NCBI GenBank assembly: GCA_032881465.1
Contig: CP126168.1
Location: 434,001-498,000 of the forward strand
From: Parvibaculaceae bacterium PLY_AMNH_Bact1
GTDB taxonomy: Bacteria > Pseudomonadota > Alphaproteobacteria > Parvibaculales > Parvibaculaceae
Length of the DNA stretch: 64,000 nt
Direction of reading: 5' to 3'
The position numbers were made by a program, and so were the translations under genes. This document shows, piece by piece, positions 51,890 to 61,204 of this stretch (position 1 is its first letter; each line of letters opens with the position of its first letter). The notes beneath the pieces are model-generated. The model was not told where the DNA came from. It made no database searches and worked only from the letters and a program-made list of their open reading frames with translations.

Positions 51890-54211
51890 ATGTCTCATTC
51901 CCAAATAACTGAAACGCCTGCAACGACGGCCGTCGACCCTGTCTGCGGCATGGAGGTCAGGTGCGAAAACGCGCGCCATACACACGAGCACGCTGGACAA
52001 GACTATTTTTTCTGTGGCGCGTCGTGCCGTGAGAAGTTTGCGGGCGACCCTGATGGCTATCTGAGTGGAGAGGTTCAAAAAGCGGCAGCAGTGGCTGCTC
52101 AAGAGGCCGCGTCCGCAGGCGCGCTCTTTACATGCCCCATGCATCCCGAGATTGTGACGAAAGGGCCCGATAGCTGCCCACTCTGCGGTATGGCGCTGGA
52201 GCCGCAGACCGTCTCTCTCGACGACGGGCCCAATCCGGAGCTCACCGACTTTAGTCGCCGTTTCTGGGTTGGAATGGTTTTTGCTCTTCCGTTATTGATC
52301 TTCGAGATGGGCGGGCATGTCTTCGGGCTTCGGGCACCGCTCAGTCATGAAGCATGGGCTTGGGCGCAACTCTGCCTCGCGACGCCTGTTGTCCTTTGGT
52401 GCGGCTTTCCCTTTTTTGAGCGTGGTCTCCAGTCGGTCAAGACCGGCAATCTCAATATGTTCACACTGATTGCTCTAGGGACCGGTGCCGCTTATGCCTA
52501 TTCCGTCGTAGCGACAATCGCACCCGGCTTCTTCCCCGTGGGTTTCCGAGAGGAGGGGCAAGTGGCGGTCTATTTTGAGGCGGCGGCGACGATTATTGTC
52601 CTGGTGCTCCTGGGGCAGGTGTTAGAGCTGAGGGCGCGCGAAGCGACAGGACAAGCGTTGAAGGCGCTGTTGGATATGACTCCGCCGACCGCACTCCGCT
52701 TGGCAAATGAGGGCCCCCGCGAAACCGCAGCGGAGGTTGCCCTGGAAGAGGTCGTCATCGGTGACAGGTTGCGTGTCCTGCCGGGCGCGAAAGTACCTGT
52801 TGATGGATGTGTAGAGAGGGGCGACAGCCATATTGATGAAGCGATGATCACCGGAGAGGCGCACCTGATCGCGAAACATCCAGGTGACACCCTGATCGCT
52901 GGAACAGTGAATGGTGCTGGATCGCTCATCATGCGCGCTGAAAAAATCGGTGCAGAGACACTCCTGTCCCGCATCGTCCAGCGTGTTGCTGAGGCTCAAC
53001 GAAGCAGAGCGCCCATCCAATCGCTCGTCGACAAGGTCGCTGCCTGGTTTGTACCGCTGGTTGCTATGGTCGCAGCGCTCTCATTTGCGCTGTGGGCAAC
53101 CATGGGACCTGAACCAGCCTTTGCGCACGCCCTGATTGCTGCCGTGTCCGTTCTGATCATTGCCTGCCCGTGCGCGCTGGGCCTTGCAACGCCCATGTCG
53201 ATCATGGTGGCGACAGGGCGCGCGGCATCTAACGGCATTTTGGTCCGGGATGCCGCCGCACTGGAAGAGCTGTCCAAGGTGGATGTGTTGGTGTTCGACA
53301 AAACAGGCACGCTGACGGAAGGAAAACCACGGGTGGTGGACCTGAAACTTTTCAGTGACGCGCCAGAAGCCCGGGTCCTCACGCTAATCGCCAGTCTTGA
53401 ACAAGCCAGCGAACACCCCTTGGCCGCAGCAATTGTTGATAAAGCTGAACAAGCTGGATACCCATTGCGCGCCCCGGAAAATGTGGAGGTGATGCCCGGT
53501 TTGGGAATTTTGGGCGATGTTCAGGGGCAAAGACTTGTCGTGGGAAATCGCGCTCTAATGGATCTGCAGGGTATCGAAATGCCTTTGGTAGAGGCCGTGG
53601 ACACGACGCGGATTTATTGCGCAGTTGATGGCAGTGCTGTTGGATGTGTGGTCATCGAAGACCCGGTAAAGCCCACAGCACAAGAAACTCTCGCCGCCCT
53701 CCGAAGCCAGGGGCTGGAACTGGTCATGTTAACGGGGGACGCCAGCGGCCCTGCGAAAAAGGTCGCAGAAGCGCTCGACATCGAACACGTTATTGCCGGC
53801 GTCCTGCCTAACGGTAAGGCACTGGAAATAGAGAGATTGGCCAGAACGAGACATGTTGCCATGGTGGGGGATGGAATCAATGACGGTCCGGCCCTTGCAC
53901 TCGCCCATGTTGGTATTGCGATGGGCACGGGCACTGACCTCGCCATGGAGACCGCGGGTATTACATTGGTTGGCGGAGATCTGTCGGCCCTCGTGAGGGC
54001 CCGGAAGCTCGCGAGGCAGACAGCACGCAATATTCGCCAGAATATTACCTTCGCATTTGGATACAATGCGACGGGCGTCCCCCTCGCAGCAGGCGCGCTC
54101 TACCCCGTTCTGGGCATGCAGCTCAGTCCTATGCTGGCAGCGGCGGCGATGTCCTTGAGTTCGGTCAGCGTAATCGTTAATGCCCTCAGACTTAGGGCAA
54201 CGAAGCTATAG
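51890..54211 (+). CDS. Copper-translocating P1B-type ATPase
   Basis: About 773 aa from the ATG at 51890; a GTG at 51878 would add 4 residues and neither has a strong ribosome site. Residues 10-50 are a YHS-like metal domain (VDPVCGMEV) and 80-115 a heavy-metal-binding region (FTCPMHPEIV, CPLCGMALEP). The rest has eight membrane spans, the CPC motif (IIACPCALGLATP), phosphorylation DKTGTLT and GDGINDGPAL. It exports Cu(I) from the cytoplasm. It diverges from copA-copB with CueR-type promoters in both directions; no CueR gene is in the window. Confidence 0.9.
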   Translation: MSHSQITETPATTAVDPVCGMEVRCENARHTHEHAGQDYFFCGASCREKFAGDPDGYLSGEVQKAAAVAAQEAASAGALFTCPMHPEIVTKGPDSCPLCGMALEPQTVSLDDGPNPELTDFSRRFWVGMVFALPLLIFEMGGHVFGLRAPLSHEAWAWAQLCLATPVVLWCGFPFFERGLQSVKTGNLNMFTLIALGTGAAYAYSVVATIAPGFFPVGFREEGQVAVYFEAAATIIVLVLLGQVLELRAREATGQALKALLDMTPPTALRLANEGPRETAAEVALEEVVIGDRLRVLPGAKVPVDGCVERGDSHIDEAMITGEAHLIAKHPGDTLIAGTVNGAGSLIMRAEKIGAETLLSRIVQRVAEAQRSRAPIQSLVDKVAAWFVPLVAMVAALSFALWATMGPEPAFAHALIAAVSVLIIACPCALGLATPMSIMVATGRAASNGILVRDAAALEELSKVDVLVFDKTGTLTEGKPRVVDLKLFSDAPEARVLTLIASLEQASEHPLAAAIVDKAEQAGYPLRAPENVEVMPGLGILGDVQGQRLVVGNRALMDLQGIEMPLVEAVDTTRIYCAVDGSAVGCVVIEDPVKPTAQETLAALRSQGLELVMLTGDASGPAKKVAEALDIEHVIAGVLPNGKALEIERLARTRHVAMVGDGINDGPALALAHVGIAMGTGTDLAMETAGITLVGGDLSALVRARKLARQTARNIRQNITFAFGYNATGVPLAAGALYPVLGMQLSPMLAAAAMSLSSVSVIVNALRLRATKL

Positions 54212-54351
54212 TGCAATAGGCCCCGCGCGGCGGACAACCCGTTGGAACTTCATACTTTCTTAGCCATGATTTAACCAATCAGACCTCACTATGATGACCA
54301 AGTTGTGTTAGGCGAGACCCAACATGGTTTTTGATGAGCTCCGCGGATTAG

Positions 54352-56754
54352 ATGGCATCTGAATCTCAAATGACTGACTCAGAGTTTCTGTGCCGATTTC
54401 GGTCCGGACTGGTGGCAGCGTGGATTATGCCGCTCGCGATCACTTTTGTAGTCGTCAGTTTTCTAGGTGGTTATTCCCTTGGGCAATTGATGCAGACTCT
54501 ACAGCATCTGGTGAGTGTTTATGCGGTAATCGGCGTCGCGCTCTGCTATTCGGCGCATGACAGGTTTATGCGGAAGACGGTGGAATTGGCCGGCGCTGCA
54601 GATGACCGCTCCCGTGAAGAAGCGGAACATCGTGTTGCTCGTTTCCCCTACATTTTTGCTGGCCTGTATTTGCCCTATGCCGCCGCCGCTCCGATCGTTG
54701 TGAACTTCAGTTTGGGCGAACAGTTGGGGCGCAGCATTGCTCTTGGTGACCATCTGTTTGCAATTATGGGGGTGGCCGCACCTGCATCGATTATGATGCT
54801 CATCGCTCTATACGTCTTCGCGGATCTTGTCGGCCAATTTTTCGGCCCTCGGGGCTTCAAGACTCACTTCCTCTCACTTCGGGTAAAAGTATTTGCACTC
54901 GGCGTCGTGCTGCCCATGACGGCGAGTTCTGTGCTGATCCTTTATGTGGAACAAGCACATGGTGGTGCCGGCGTGGGCATTTTCCTCGTCTGGCTTGCTT
55001 TGGTAGCTGCGACCTTGCCTGTGGCCTATTTCGCTTTGAAGAACTTCAAAAAAGGCATTGATCCCCTGTGGGATCTGCGCTCGCAAGCGCTCACCGTTTT
55101 TGATGACCTGGACACCATTATTGAGCCTGTTCCAGTCTCTTTGGATGAGTTCGGCGATGTGACGCGGGATTGGGTATCACTTACACGGCGCATGACTGGC
55201 TACTGGCGTGAATTGCACCGAACGACAGAGCATTTTCAAACCCTTATCAATGCGATTGAAGAAGCAATTGCCATTGTCGATTTGGAAATGAACGCTGTCT
55301 TTCTGGGACCAGGTTTTGGCGAATGGTTTGATGACCGTCCCTCTGAATTCATTGGATACAAGATAACTGATCTTGTACACGATGAAGATGTGGATCGATT
55401 TCTGGCGATGGCGAAAGAAGCCATTGATGCACCCGATCACAGGCCAGAGGGGCAATTCCGCTTGCGCCATCCCGACGGTACCTACCACCGGGCGCTGTGT
55501 TCCTGGCGGCATATTCATTTGATCTCTGGTGAACCCTCTCTCTTCCTCAGTCTTCGTGATGTATCGCAGCAACTGACAGCGCAGGAGCGTCTGAGAGCTG
55601 GCGAGATCAGGTTGCGGACGATGATGCAGAGCGTAGCCGACGGGATCTTGTCCACAGACGAAATCGGCGTCATTCAATCTGTTAATCCGGCAGCCTCGAG
55701 GCTATTTGGCTATGAAGGCGAGGAACTAATTGGGTCGAGTGTTGGCATTCTCTTGCCATCCTATTTGACCCTTGCACTACAGCATGCGTCTCCTGCGCGA
55801 GGTGCCGCTGCCGGGTTGGGCCGTTTGGTTGGCCAGGGTGGCCAGGAGATGCGCGGCCAGCGCAAAAATGGTGAAACGTTCCCCATCGAGCTTTCCGTAT
55901 CGGAGATGCGCATTGGGGATGAGCACTATTATGTCAGCGTTGTGCGCGACATTACCGAACAAAAAGCCTCTGAGGCTGACCTCAGGACGGCGTTGCACGA
56001 TGCAGAATCTGCCAACAGAACCAAGTCCCTATTCCTGGCTAATATGAGTCATGAGCTTAGGACACCGCTAAATGCCGTGATCGGATTCTCTGAAGTGATG
56101 CAGCAGGAGATGTTTGGACCGCTCGATAATGAGCGGTACATGGACTACGTCGGCAGCATCCATGATTCTAGCCGACACCTTCTTTCGGTCATCAACGATA
56201 TTCTGGACATTTCGAGGATCGAATCCGGCGAAATGGAGTTAGATGACGAATGGCTTGAGCTTGATGAGGTGCTTGGGTGGGCAAAAGACCGAGCAGCACC
56301 TGCCGGAACATCGGCGCAACACGCGCCAATCTATCTAGGCGATCTGGATGGTCTGCCCGAAATCAGTGTAGACCGTCGCGCTCTAAGGCAGGTTGTTCTC
56401 AACCTCCTCTCCAACGCGACTAAATTTACCCCCGCTGACGGGCGCATCGACCTCTCAGCCCGTGTGAACGATGCGGCAGGCATTTCGATCGTCGTGCAGG
56501 ACACGGGGATCGGGATCCCGGCGGACCAGGTCGACAAAATGACCCAGCCGTTCACCCAGTCCGACAATTCACTTGCTCGGCGTTTTGAAGGCACCGGTCT
56601 CGGCCTTGCCATCACCAAATCGCTGGTCGAGGCACATCAAGGCCATCTCGATATTGAAAGCACTGAAGGCGAAGGGACAACGATTACAGTGCGCCTACCC
56701 GCTGACAGAGTGTCGGAACTGGTACCATCTCACTTTGAGGCCGGGCGCGCTTAA
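54352..56754 (+). CDS. Membrane-bound PAS sensor histidine kinase
   Basis: An 800-aa protein. The N-terminal ~240 residues have about six membrane spans, some as MASE-like helices. Two PAS domains follow (about 300-410 and 425-540: LRTMMQSVADGILSTDEIG). The HisKA phosphoacceptor is NMSHELRTPLNAVIGFSE and the HATPase_c includes VQDTGIGIP and FEGTGLGLAITKSLVEA. No receiver domain is fused and no regulator is adjacent, so its partner is encoded elsewhere. The gene overlaps the convergent hydrolase stop by 4 bases. Sensed signal unknown. Confidence 0.85.
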   Translation: MASESQMTDSEFLCRFRSGLVAAWIMPLAITFVVVSFLGGYSLGQLMQTLQHLVSVYAVIGVALCYSAHDRFMRKTVELAGAADDRSREEAEHRVARFPYIFAGLYLPYAAAAPIVVNFSLGEQLGRSIALGDHLFAIMGVAAPASIMMLIALYVFADLVGQFFGPRGFKTHFLSLRVKVFALGVVLPMTASSVLILYVEQAHGGAGVGIFLVWLALVAATLPVAYFALKNFKKGIDPLWDLRSQALTVFDDLDTIIEPVPVSLDEFGDVTRDWVSLTRRMTGYWRELHRTTEHFQTLINAIEEAIAIVDLEMNAVFLGPGFGEWFDDRPSEFIGYKITDLVHDEDVDRFLAMAKEAIDAPDHRPEGQFRLRHPDGTYHRALCSWRHIHLISGEPSLFLSLRDVSQQLTAQERLRAGEIRLRTMMQSVADGILSTDEIGVIQSVNPAASRLFGYEGEELIGSSVGILLPSYLTLALQHASPARGAAAGLGRLVGQGGQEMRGQRKNGETFPIELSVSEMRIGDEHYYVSVVRDITEQKASEADLRTALHDAESANRTKSLFLANMSHELRTPLNAVIGFSEVMQQEMFGPLDNERYMDYVGSIHDSSRHLLSVINDILDISRIESGEMELDDEWLELDEVLGWAKDRAAPAGTSAQHAPIYLGDLDGLPEISVDRRALRQVVLNLLSNATKFTPADGRIDLSARVNDAAGISIVVQDTGIGIPADQVDKMTQPFTQSDNSLARRFEGTGLGLAITKSLVEAHQGHLDIESTEGEGTTITVRLPADRVSELVPSHFEAGRA

Positions 56755-57644
56755 TCTTTAAGGAAGCCGTCCACCAGTTCTAGGAATTCACTCAACTGGT
56801 CATGATGAACCCAATGTCCCGCATTCTCAATGTTGACGACTTTGGCATTTTGGAAGTGCTCAGCACGCCCATCTTCTAATGGATCGCTCGCCCAGCTTTC
56901 CGTTCCACGAATGAGTAGGGTGGGACAGGTAATGCGGGACCAGAAGTGCTGGGATTCCGCTGGTGTGAATCCAGCTGGCGAAAAAGCGCGCACATAGTTG
57001 TCAAACTTCCAGCTATAGGTGCCGTCTTCATTTTGGCTGACCCCATGGACCGTCAAATGGCGGGCATGCTCCGGTGACAGGTGAGGGTTTTCCTCTTGCA
57101 TCCGAGTGAACGCATCAAGGATGCTTTCATATCTCCGTGGTTGCCGGCTCGACAGTTTGCGCATCTGCTCCACCCATTGAGCTGTGCGCTCATGAATCGG
57201 GGTCTTCTCTCGTTCCTCAATCATCTTTGGAGACGGGCCAAGGCCTTCAATGACCACCAGCTTCTTCACGGTTTCAGGGTAAAGCCCCGCATAGCGCAGA
57301 GCGACCGCCCCGCCCATGGAATGGGCGATGATGGTGACGGGATTGAGCTTCTTCTGATGTATGAGCTGAGCGATGTCGTAGACAAAGTCCGTGAGGTCGT
57401 ATGTGCCACCGATCATCCATTGGCTGTCGCCATGACCTCGGAGGTCAGGCGCGATGATGTGATGTGTGTCACGAAACGCTTGTGCGACCCAGTCCCAGTT
57501 TCGGCAGTGGTCGCGGCCCCCATGCACCATGAGCAGAGGTTCAGCCTCTTCGTTTCCCCAATCGACATAATGCAGGCGAAGCCGCTGCGAAAAATAAGTG
57601 TGAGAGGTTGGGCCGGGGCCATTAAGCGCGTGGGTCGCTGCCAT
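56751..57644 (-). CDS. Alpha/beta-hydrolase-fold protein
   Basis: 297 aa from the ATG at 57644 (AAGGA upstream). The oxyanion strand LLMVHGGRDHC, nucleophile elbow HSMGGAVALRY and closing GHWVHHDQ His complete a triad with an Asp in ESWASDP. It resembles epoxide hydrolases and haloperoxidase-like esterases. No signal peptide. It is monocistronic, between a kinase gene and the two-component operon. Substrate unknown. Confidence 0.8.
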   Translation of the reverse strand: MAATHALNGPGPTSHTYFSQRLRLHYVDWGNEEAEPLLMVHGGRDHCRNWDWVAQAFRDTHHIIAPDLRGHGDSQWMIGGTYDLTDFVYDIAQLIHQKKLNPVTIIAHSMGGAVALRYAGLYPETVKKLVVIEGLGPSPKMIEEREKTPIHERTAQWVEQMRKLSSRQPRRYESILDAFTRMQEENPHLSPEHARHLTVHGVSQNEDGTYSWKFDNYVRAFSPAGFTPAESQHFWSRITCPTLLIRGTESWASDPLEDGRAEHFQNAKVVNIENAGHWVHHDQLSEFLELVDGFLKD

Positions 57645-57719
57645 TCGAGCATGTCCTTGAGATTTCGATTTGGCTGTTAGTTTACGTGATCCACCGCGCG
57701 GCAGCAAAGCCGCATATCG

Positions 57720-59132
57720 CTAGCTCGCTGGCAGTGTCAGCGTGACGATCAATCCGCCCTCTGGCGCATTTTTGAGCTTGACGTCACCGCCATGGCGCCG
57801 CGCAATGGTTCGGGCGATGGCAAGGCCGAGCCCTGTGCCGCCTGTTTCCCGGTTTCGCGAGTCTTCGACACGGAAAAAGGGCTGGAACACTTGTTCGTGC
57901 AGTTCTGCAGAGATGCCGGGCCCTTTGTCCGTGATCGTGAGGATAACGCCCTGCGGTCCGGAGGAGAGATGAACATCCGCCTCTGAGCCATAGGCGATCG
58001 CATTGCGGATAATATTGGAAATTGAGCGCCGCATCTCGTTTGGGCCACATCGATAGGGTAGTGATGTTGGGCCGGTGTAGCGTGCTGGCCCATCCGTCTG
58101 TGTCAGGTCTTCGGTGAGACTTCTGGTGAGCTCCGCAAGATCAATGATCCGTCGTTCTTCAACCTCGGTTTCTCCTCTCGCGAAGGCGAGGCCAGCATCA
58201 AGCATGGCTTGCATCTCTTCAATGTCTGCTTCCGCCTTAGCCTGTTGCTCGGGATCTTCAATGAACTCTGCTCTCAGGCGCAGACGAGTGAGGACGGTGC
58301 GCAGGTCATGGGCAATCGCTGCAAGCATGAGCGAGCGATCGTCGATCATGCGTTGCACACGTGTCTGCATTTTATTGAACGCTTTAGACGCGCGTCTGAG
58401 TTCCCGCGATCCGGTTACCGGCAGGGGGTCGACATGAATGTCACGGCCAAGACTCTCGGCAGCGGCTGCAAAGGTGCGCAAAGGCCGGACAAGACGGTTG
58501 GAGAACCAGATAACGGCACCGGCGACCAGCAACCAGAAAATCCAGGGGCCGATACCGGAGGATGGTTGTTGGAACATGCCAAAGGCCCGGATCGGGAATT
58601 CATAAACCGCCCAGTTTCCGTCCAGCAGCTGCACGGACAGTGTGATGATCCCATCCCAGTCCCATTCGCCACGATAGCCAATACGGACGTCGCGGTTCTT
58701 CAGGGGACCAAGCAGCTCCCGCGCTTCTTCCTCGAAGTTTCCGCCGCGGCCCGGCCGCAGCTGGTGCCCAGTGTCAGGTACGCTGCGTTGAACATGAACG
58801 CGGAGAAAGATGCCCGTAAGCGCATCTGTCAGAGCTTCACGTTCCTCCTCACTGGCACGGTCCAGAAGCTGTGTTGCGGCGATGACCTGCTCAGCAGCCA
58901 CCTCCTCTGGTTCATCGAACTCCCAACGGTCATTGTCGCCAAAGATCCAGCCGACCAATTGCACCACAAAGAGTATGCCGACCACCATGAGGATGATGCG
59001 ACCAGCGAGTCCGCCGGGCAAAAACCGGTTTGCCTTCCGCCGAAATTTTCTGCGGAACTCTCGAGCCTCGCGGTAGCGCTCCCGCCTGCAATTGTGTTGG
59101 GAGCGCCGATTTCTGTGACGGGGGCGGGTCAT
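57720..59132 (-). CDS. Two-component sensor histidine kinase (EnvZ-like)
   Basis: A 470-aa protein with a basic cytoplasmic N-terminus and spans at about 44-66 and 190-212. A periplasmic loop (67-190) lies between them, followed by HAMP and HisKA (AAIAHDLRTVLTRLRLR). The proline usually after the phosphoacceptor motif is Val. The HATPase_c shows NIIRNAIAYGS, DKGPGIS and GTGLGLAIART. Its start overlaps the response-regulator stop by 4 bases. It probably senses an envelope or ion signal with the OmpR-type regulator. Confidence 0.85.
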   Translation of the reverse strand: MTRPRHRNRRSQHNCRRERYREAREFRRKFRRKANRFLPGGLAGRIILMVVGILFVVQLVGWIFGDNDRWEFDEPEEVAAEQVIAATQLLDRASEEEREALTDALTGIFLRVHVQRSVPDTGHQLRPGRGGNFEEEARELLGPLKNRDVRIGYRGEWDWDGIITLSVQLLDGNWAVYEFPIRAFGMFQQPSSGIGPWIFWLLVAGAVIWFSNRLVRPLRTFAAAAESLGRDIHVDPLPVTGSRELRRASKAFNKMQTRVQRMIDDRSLMLAAIAHDLRTVLTRLRLRAEFIEDPEQQAKAEADIEEMQAMLDAGLAFARGETEVEERRIIDLAELTRSLTEDLTQTDGPARYTGPTSLPYRCGPNEMRRSISNIIRNAIAYGSEADVHLSSGPQGVILTITDKGPGISAELHEQVFQPFFRVEDSRNRETGGTGLGLAIARTIARRHGGDVKLKNAPEGGLIVTLTLPAS

Positions 59133-59842
59133 GCGCGGGTGACCCCAGCGGTGAACATATAGCCGCCGCCGCGAATGGTTTTGATGGTCCGTGGCGTCTT
59201 GTGATCTTCCTCAATCTTGCGGCGCAGTCGCGAGAGTTGCACATCAATGCTTCGATCAAAGGGCATGGCTTCACGACCTTTGGTAATGTCCAGCAACTGA
59301 TCGCGGGAGAGAACTCTGTTCGGGCGTTCGACAAAAGCGATCAACAGGTCGAACTCACCTGACGTCAGCTCAACATCTTTGCCATCGGGACTGGTCAAAG
59401 CCCGTGAACGTGGATCGAGTTGCCATCCGTCAAACTGAAAATGGTTGTCGGTGATTGGTTCGTCCCGCTGCGGTTCAGCGCGCCGGAGGATCGCTTTGAT
59501 ACGGGCAAGCAACTCTCGCGGGTTGAATGGTTTGGGCAGATAATCGTCCGCGCCAATCTCCAGCCCGATAATCCTGTCTGTCTCTTCTCCCATCGCCGTT
59601 AGCATAATTACCGGCAGGTCTGAGGTGGCTCGGATCCGCCGACACACACTCAGGCCATCTTCGCCCGGCATCATCACATCAAGCACCACCAGATCGAACT
59701 TGCCGGCCTCAATAGTAGCCATGCAGGAAATCGCATCCTCCGCCAGGGTCACGCGGAAGCCGTGCTTGGTCAGGAAACGCCTGACGAGATCGCGAATTTC
59801 CCGGTCATCATCGACGACCAGAAGGTGGGGTAAACTGCTCAT
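59129..59842 (-). CDS. OmpR-family response regulator
   Basis: A 237-aa protein. The receiver domain has acidic pocket DDDREIRDLV, phosphoacceptor Asp in LVVLDVMMPGEDG and conserved Lys in YLPKPFNPREL. The C-terminal winged helix (140-237) shows LTSGEFDLLIAFVERPNRVLSR. It is the first gene of the operon with the sensor kinase. The GTTACAAT direct repeats upstream are its probable binding site, between this gene and the Spy-like gene. Confidence 0.9.
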   Translation of the reverse strand: MSSLPHLLVVDDDREIRDLVRRFLTKHGFRVTLAEDAISCMATIEAGKFDLVVLDVMMPGEDGLSVCRRIRATSDLPVIMLTAMGEETDRIIGLEIGADDYLPKPFNPRELLARIKAILRRAEPQRDEPITDNHFQFDGWQLDPRSRALTSPDGKDVELTSGEFDLLIAFVERPNRVLSRDQLLDITKGREAMPFDRSIDVQLSRLRRKIEEDHKTPRTIKTIRGGGYMFTAGVTRA

Positions 59843-59913
59843 GCTCTATATTTAGTCCATTATCGGCAGAACCGCGCCAGATTTTTGTAACGACCGATAA
59901 CAGCCTTCAGGCC

Positions 59914-59933
59914 CGTTACAATCCGTTACAATT
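59914..59933. promoter_or_regulatory. Direct-repeat response-regulator site
   Basis: CGTTACAATC and CGTTACAATT are direct repeats with a 10-bp period, as for OmpR-type regulators. An inverted TTGTAACG lies at 59885-59892. They lie between the regulator start and the Spy-like gene. Confidence 0.55.
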
Positions 59934-60017
59934 CGATACGCCCCAGAGAGGATAAACGGGCCGGAAATCACCAGATTGAAGTGGCAGACAACAAGCCCCT
60001 GATCCTGGAGAAAATCA

Positions 60018-60551
60018 ATGTCCCACAGACCCGCCCCGCTCAGTCAAAGCATGACAGTTAATACATTTGCAGCAGGCATATTTGCTGTTGTTGTTTCCGT
60101 TCTGGCGGTCGTCGCCCCGGCTAACGCTGAGGATGTGCCCATTCAAGCAGAAGTGCAGAATGCCTCCTGGTTTGGTTGGGGTGAGCGGACCGCTGCTGCC
60201 CGGTGTGAGCGAGGCGTCGACCATTTTGTCGAAGAGATGATGGAACGCGCTGAAGAAGAGGTGGAATTCACGTCAACACAGCAGACCGCATGGGATGATC
60301 TGATCGCGGCTGTGCGGCAGGGTGGCAGCGAAGTGACCGCTTTTTGCGGAAAAGTAGATGCAGCACGTGCCGCAGACGCAGCCCCCGCACCTGATCGCCT
60401 GGCCATGGCAGAAGAAGCTGTGGCGGTTGGACTGAAAACCATTCAGACCATCCGGCCTGCCTTTGATGCGTTTTACAACACACTTGATGCAGAGCAGAAA
60501 GAACTGCTGGACGGTGCTGCCAATCACCGTCGTCGCGGTTGGTGGCACTAA
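60018..60551 (+). CDS. Spy/CpxP-like LTXXQ-type periplasmic protein
   Basis: A 177-aa protein with a signal peptide (residues 1-36, ending PANA-ED). The helical mature part includes two LTXXQ-like motifs (EFTSTQQTAWDDLIAA and, near the end, NTLDAEQKELLDG), as in Spy/CpxP. These proteins chaperone or sense periplasmic stress. It diverges from the OmpR-type regulator, whose repeats lie upstream, so it is probably under its control. CTGGAG is the ribosome site. Confidence 0.75.
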   Translation: MSHRPAPLSQSMTVNTFAAGIFAVVVSVLAVVAPANAEDVPIQAEVQNASWFGWGERTAAARCERGVDHFVEEMMERAEEEVEFTSTQQTAWDDLIAAVRQGGSEVTAFCGKVDAARAADAAPAPDRLAMAEEAVAVGLKTIQTIRPAFDAFYNTLDAEQKELLDGAANHRRRGWWH

Positions 60552-60597
60552 AGCGTTTTCAACAAAAGTTGCAGATTTTTGTGGTTCGAAAACGCGA
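60551..60597 (+). repeat. Dispersed GCRTTTTC repeat, copy C
   Basis: AGCGTTTTCAACAAAAGTTGC...TCGAAAACGCG shares the layout of copies A and B, with arms GCGTTTTC/GAAAACGC. It follows the Spy-like stop directly. Confidence 0.5.
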
Positions 60598-60633
60598 CGA
60601 AACAAAGTCCTGGCGATTGAAAAGTCACCGATG

Positions 60634-60665
60634 GCCGGCGGGGCTGATCCTCCGCCGGCTTTTTT
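60634..60665 (+). terminator. Rho-independent terminator of the Spy-like gene
   Basis: GCCGGCGG...CCGCCGGC forms a strong hairpin followed by TTTTTT. It lies just before the convergent gene's stop at 60671. Confidence 0.75.
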
Positions 60666-60670
60666 GTGGC

Positions 60671-61180
60671 CTATGCAGAGGCACGCAAGTGTCGGACGAG
60701 CCCAAGCACAACGACGGCGAAGAGAATGTGGACAGCAACGACCGGCGGCCAACCAAAGAGATAGATAATGTCATTGGCAAGGCCCGGTTTGAACGGCCCG
60801 CCCCCAAAGGCGAGGCCGCGTGTCTCATAAAAGGCGTTGGCCATGGCGGGCAGGGTGAAAAGCCACCCATTGATGAGCGCGGACCAGAAGAAGACGGTGT
60901 ATTCTTTTTGACTGAGCCGCATGAACTGACCTGCGAAGGCAAAGGCCATAAGGAGAAGCCCATGAGTGATGGCTTCCATATGGCCCATGCGAAACCCGCG
61001 TGAGTCGCCCGGAATATCCACCTCAATCTGAATAGGAAGCGGCCAGAGCACAATCTCTCCAAGCAAATGAAAGAACCAGGCCCACCCAAAGAAGATACCG
61101 GCAATGAAAAGTCCCACCCCGTTCAGCAGCAGTAATGTCTGCATACGCGGCGTGATGGTTGAATGGTCTGATTGTGACAT
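60671..61180 (-). CDS. Four-helix membrane protein, styrene-oxide-isomerase-like, paralogue 1
   Basis: A 169-aa protein with four hydrophobic spans. The length, the early GEIVLWPLPIQ segment, the central RGFRMGHMEAITHG His motif and the C-terminal RGLAFGGGPF resemble styrene-oxide-isomerase-like proteins (StyC-type, heme-dependent epoxide isomerases), by recollection. It is about 75% identical to the gene at 61205-61711 and lies 24 bases downstream of it. A membrane isomerase or related enzyme is inferred; no styrene genes are nearby. Confidence 0.5.
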   Translation of the reverse strand: MSQSDHSTITPRMQTLLLLNGVGLFIAGIFFGWAWFFHLLGEIVLWPLPIQIEVDIPGDSRGFRMGHMEAITHGLLLMAFAFAGQFMRLSQKEYTVFFWSALINGWLFTLPAMANAFYETRGLAFGGGPFKPGLANDIIYLFGWPPVVAVHILFAVVVLGLVRHLRASA

Positions 61181-61204
61181 GGGTCCCCCAATTCGTTCTG
61201 TTAG

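Noticed and set aside
51856-51909. 17-codon frame with a ribosome-like site before the copper ATPase
   Set aside because: Its ATG lies inside the -10 element of the CueR-type promoter, so it would not be in the transcript.
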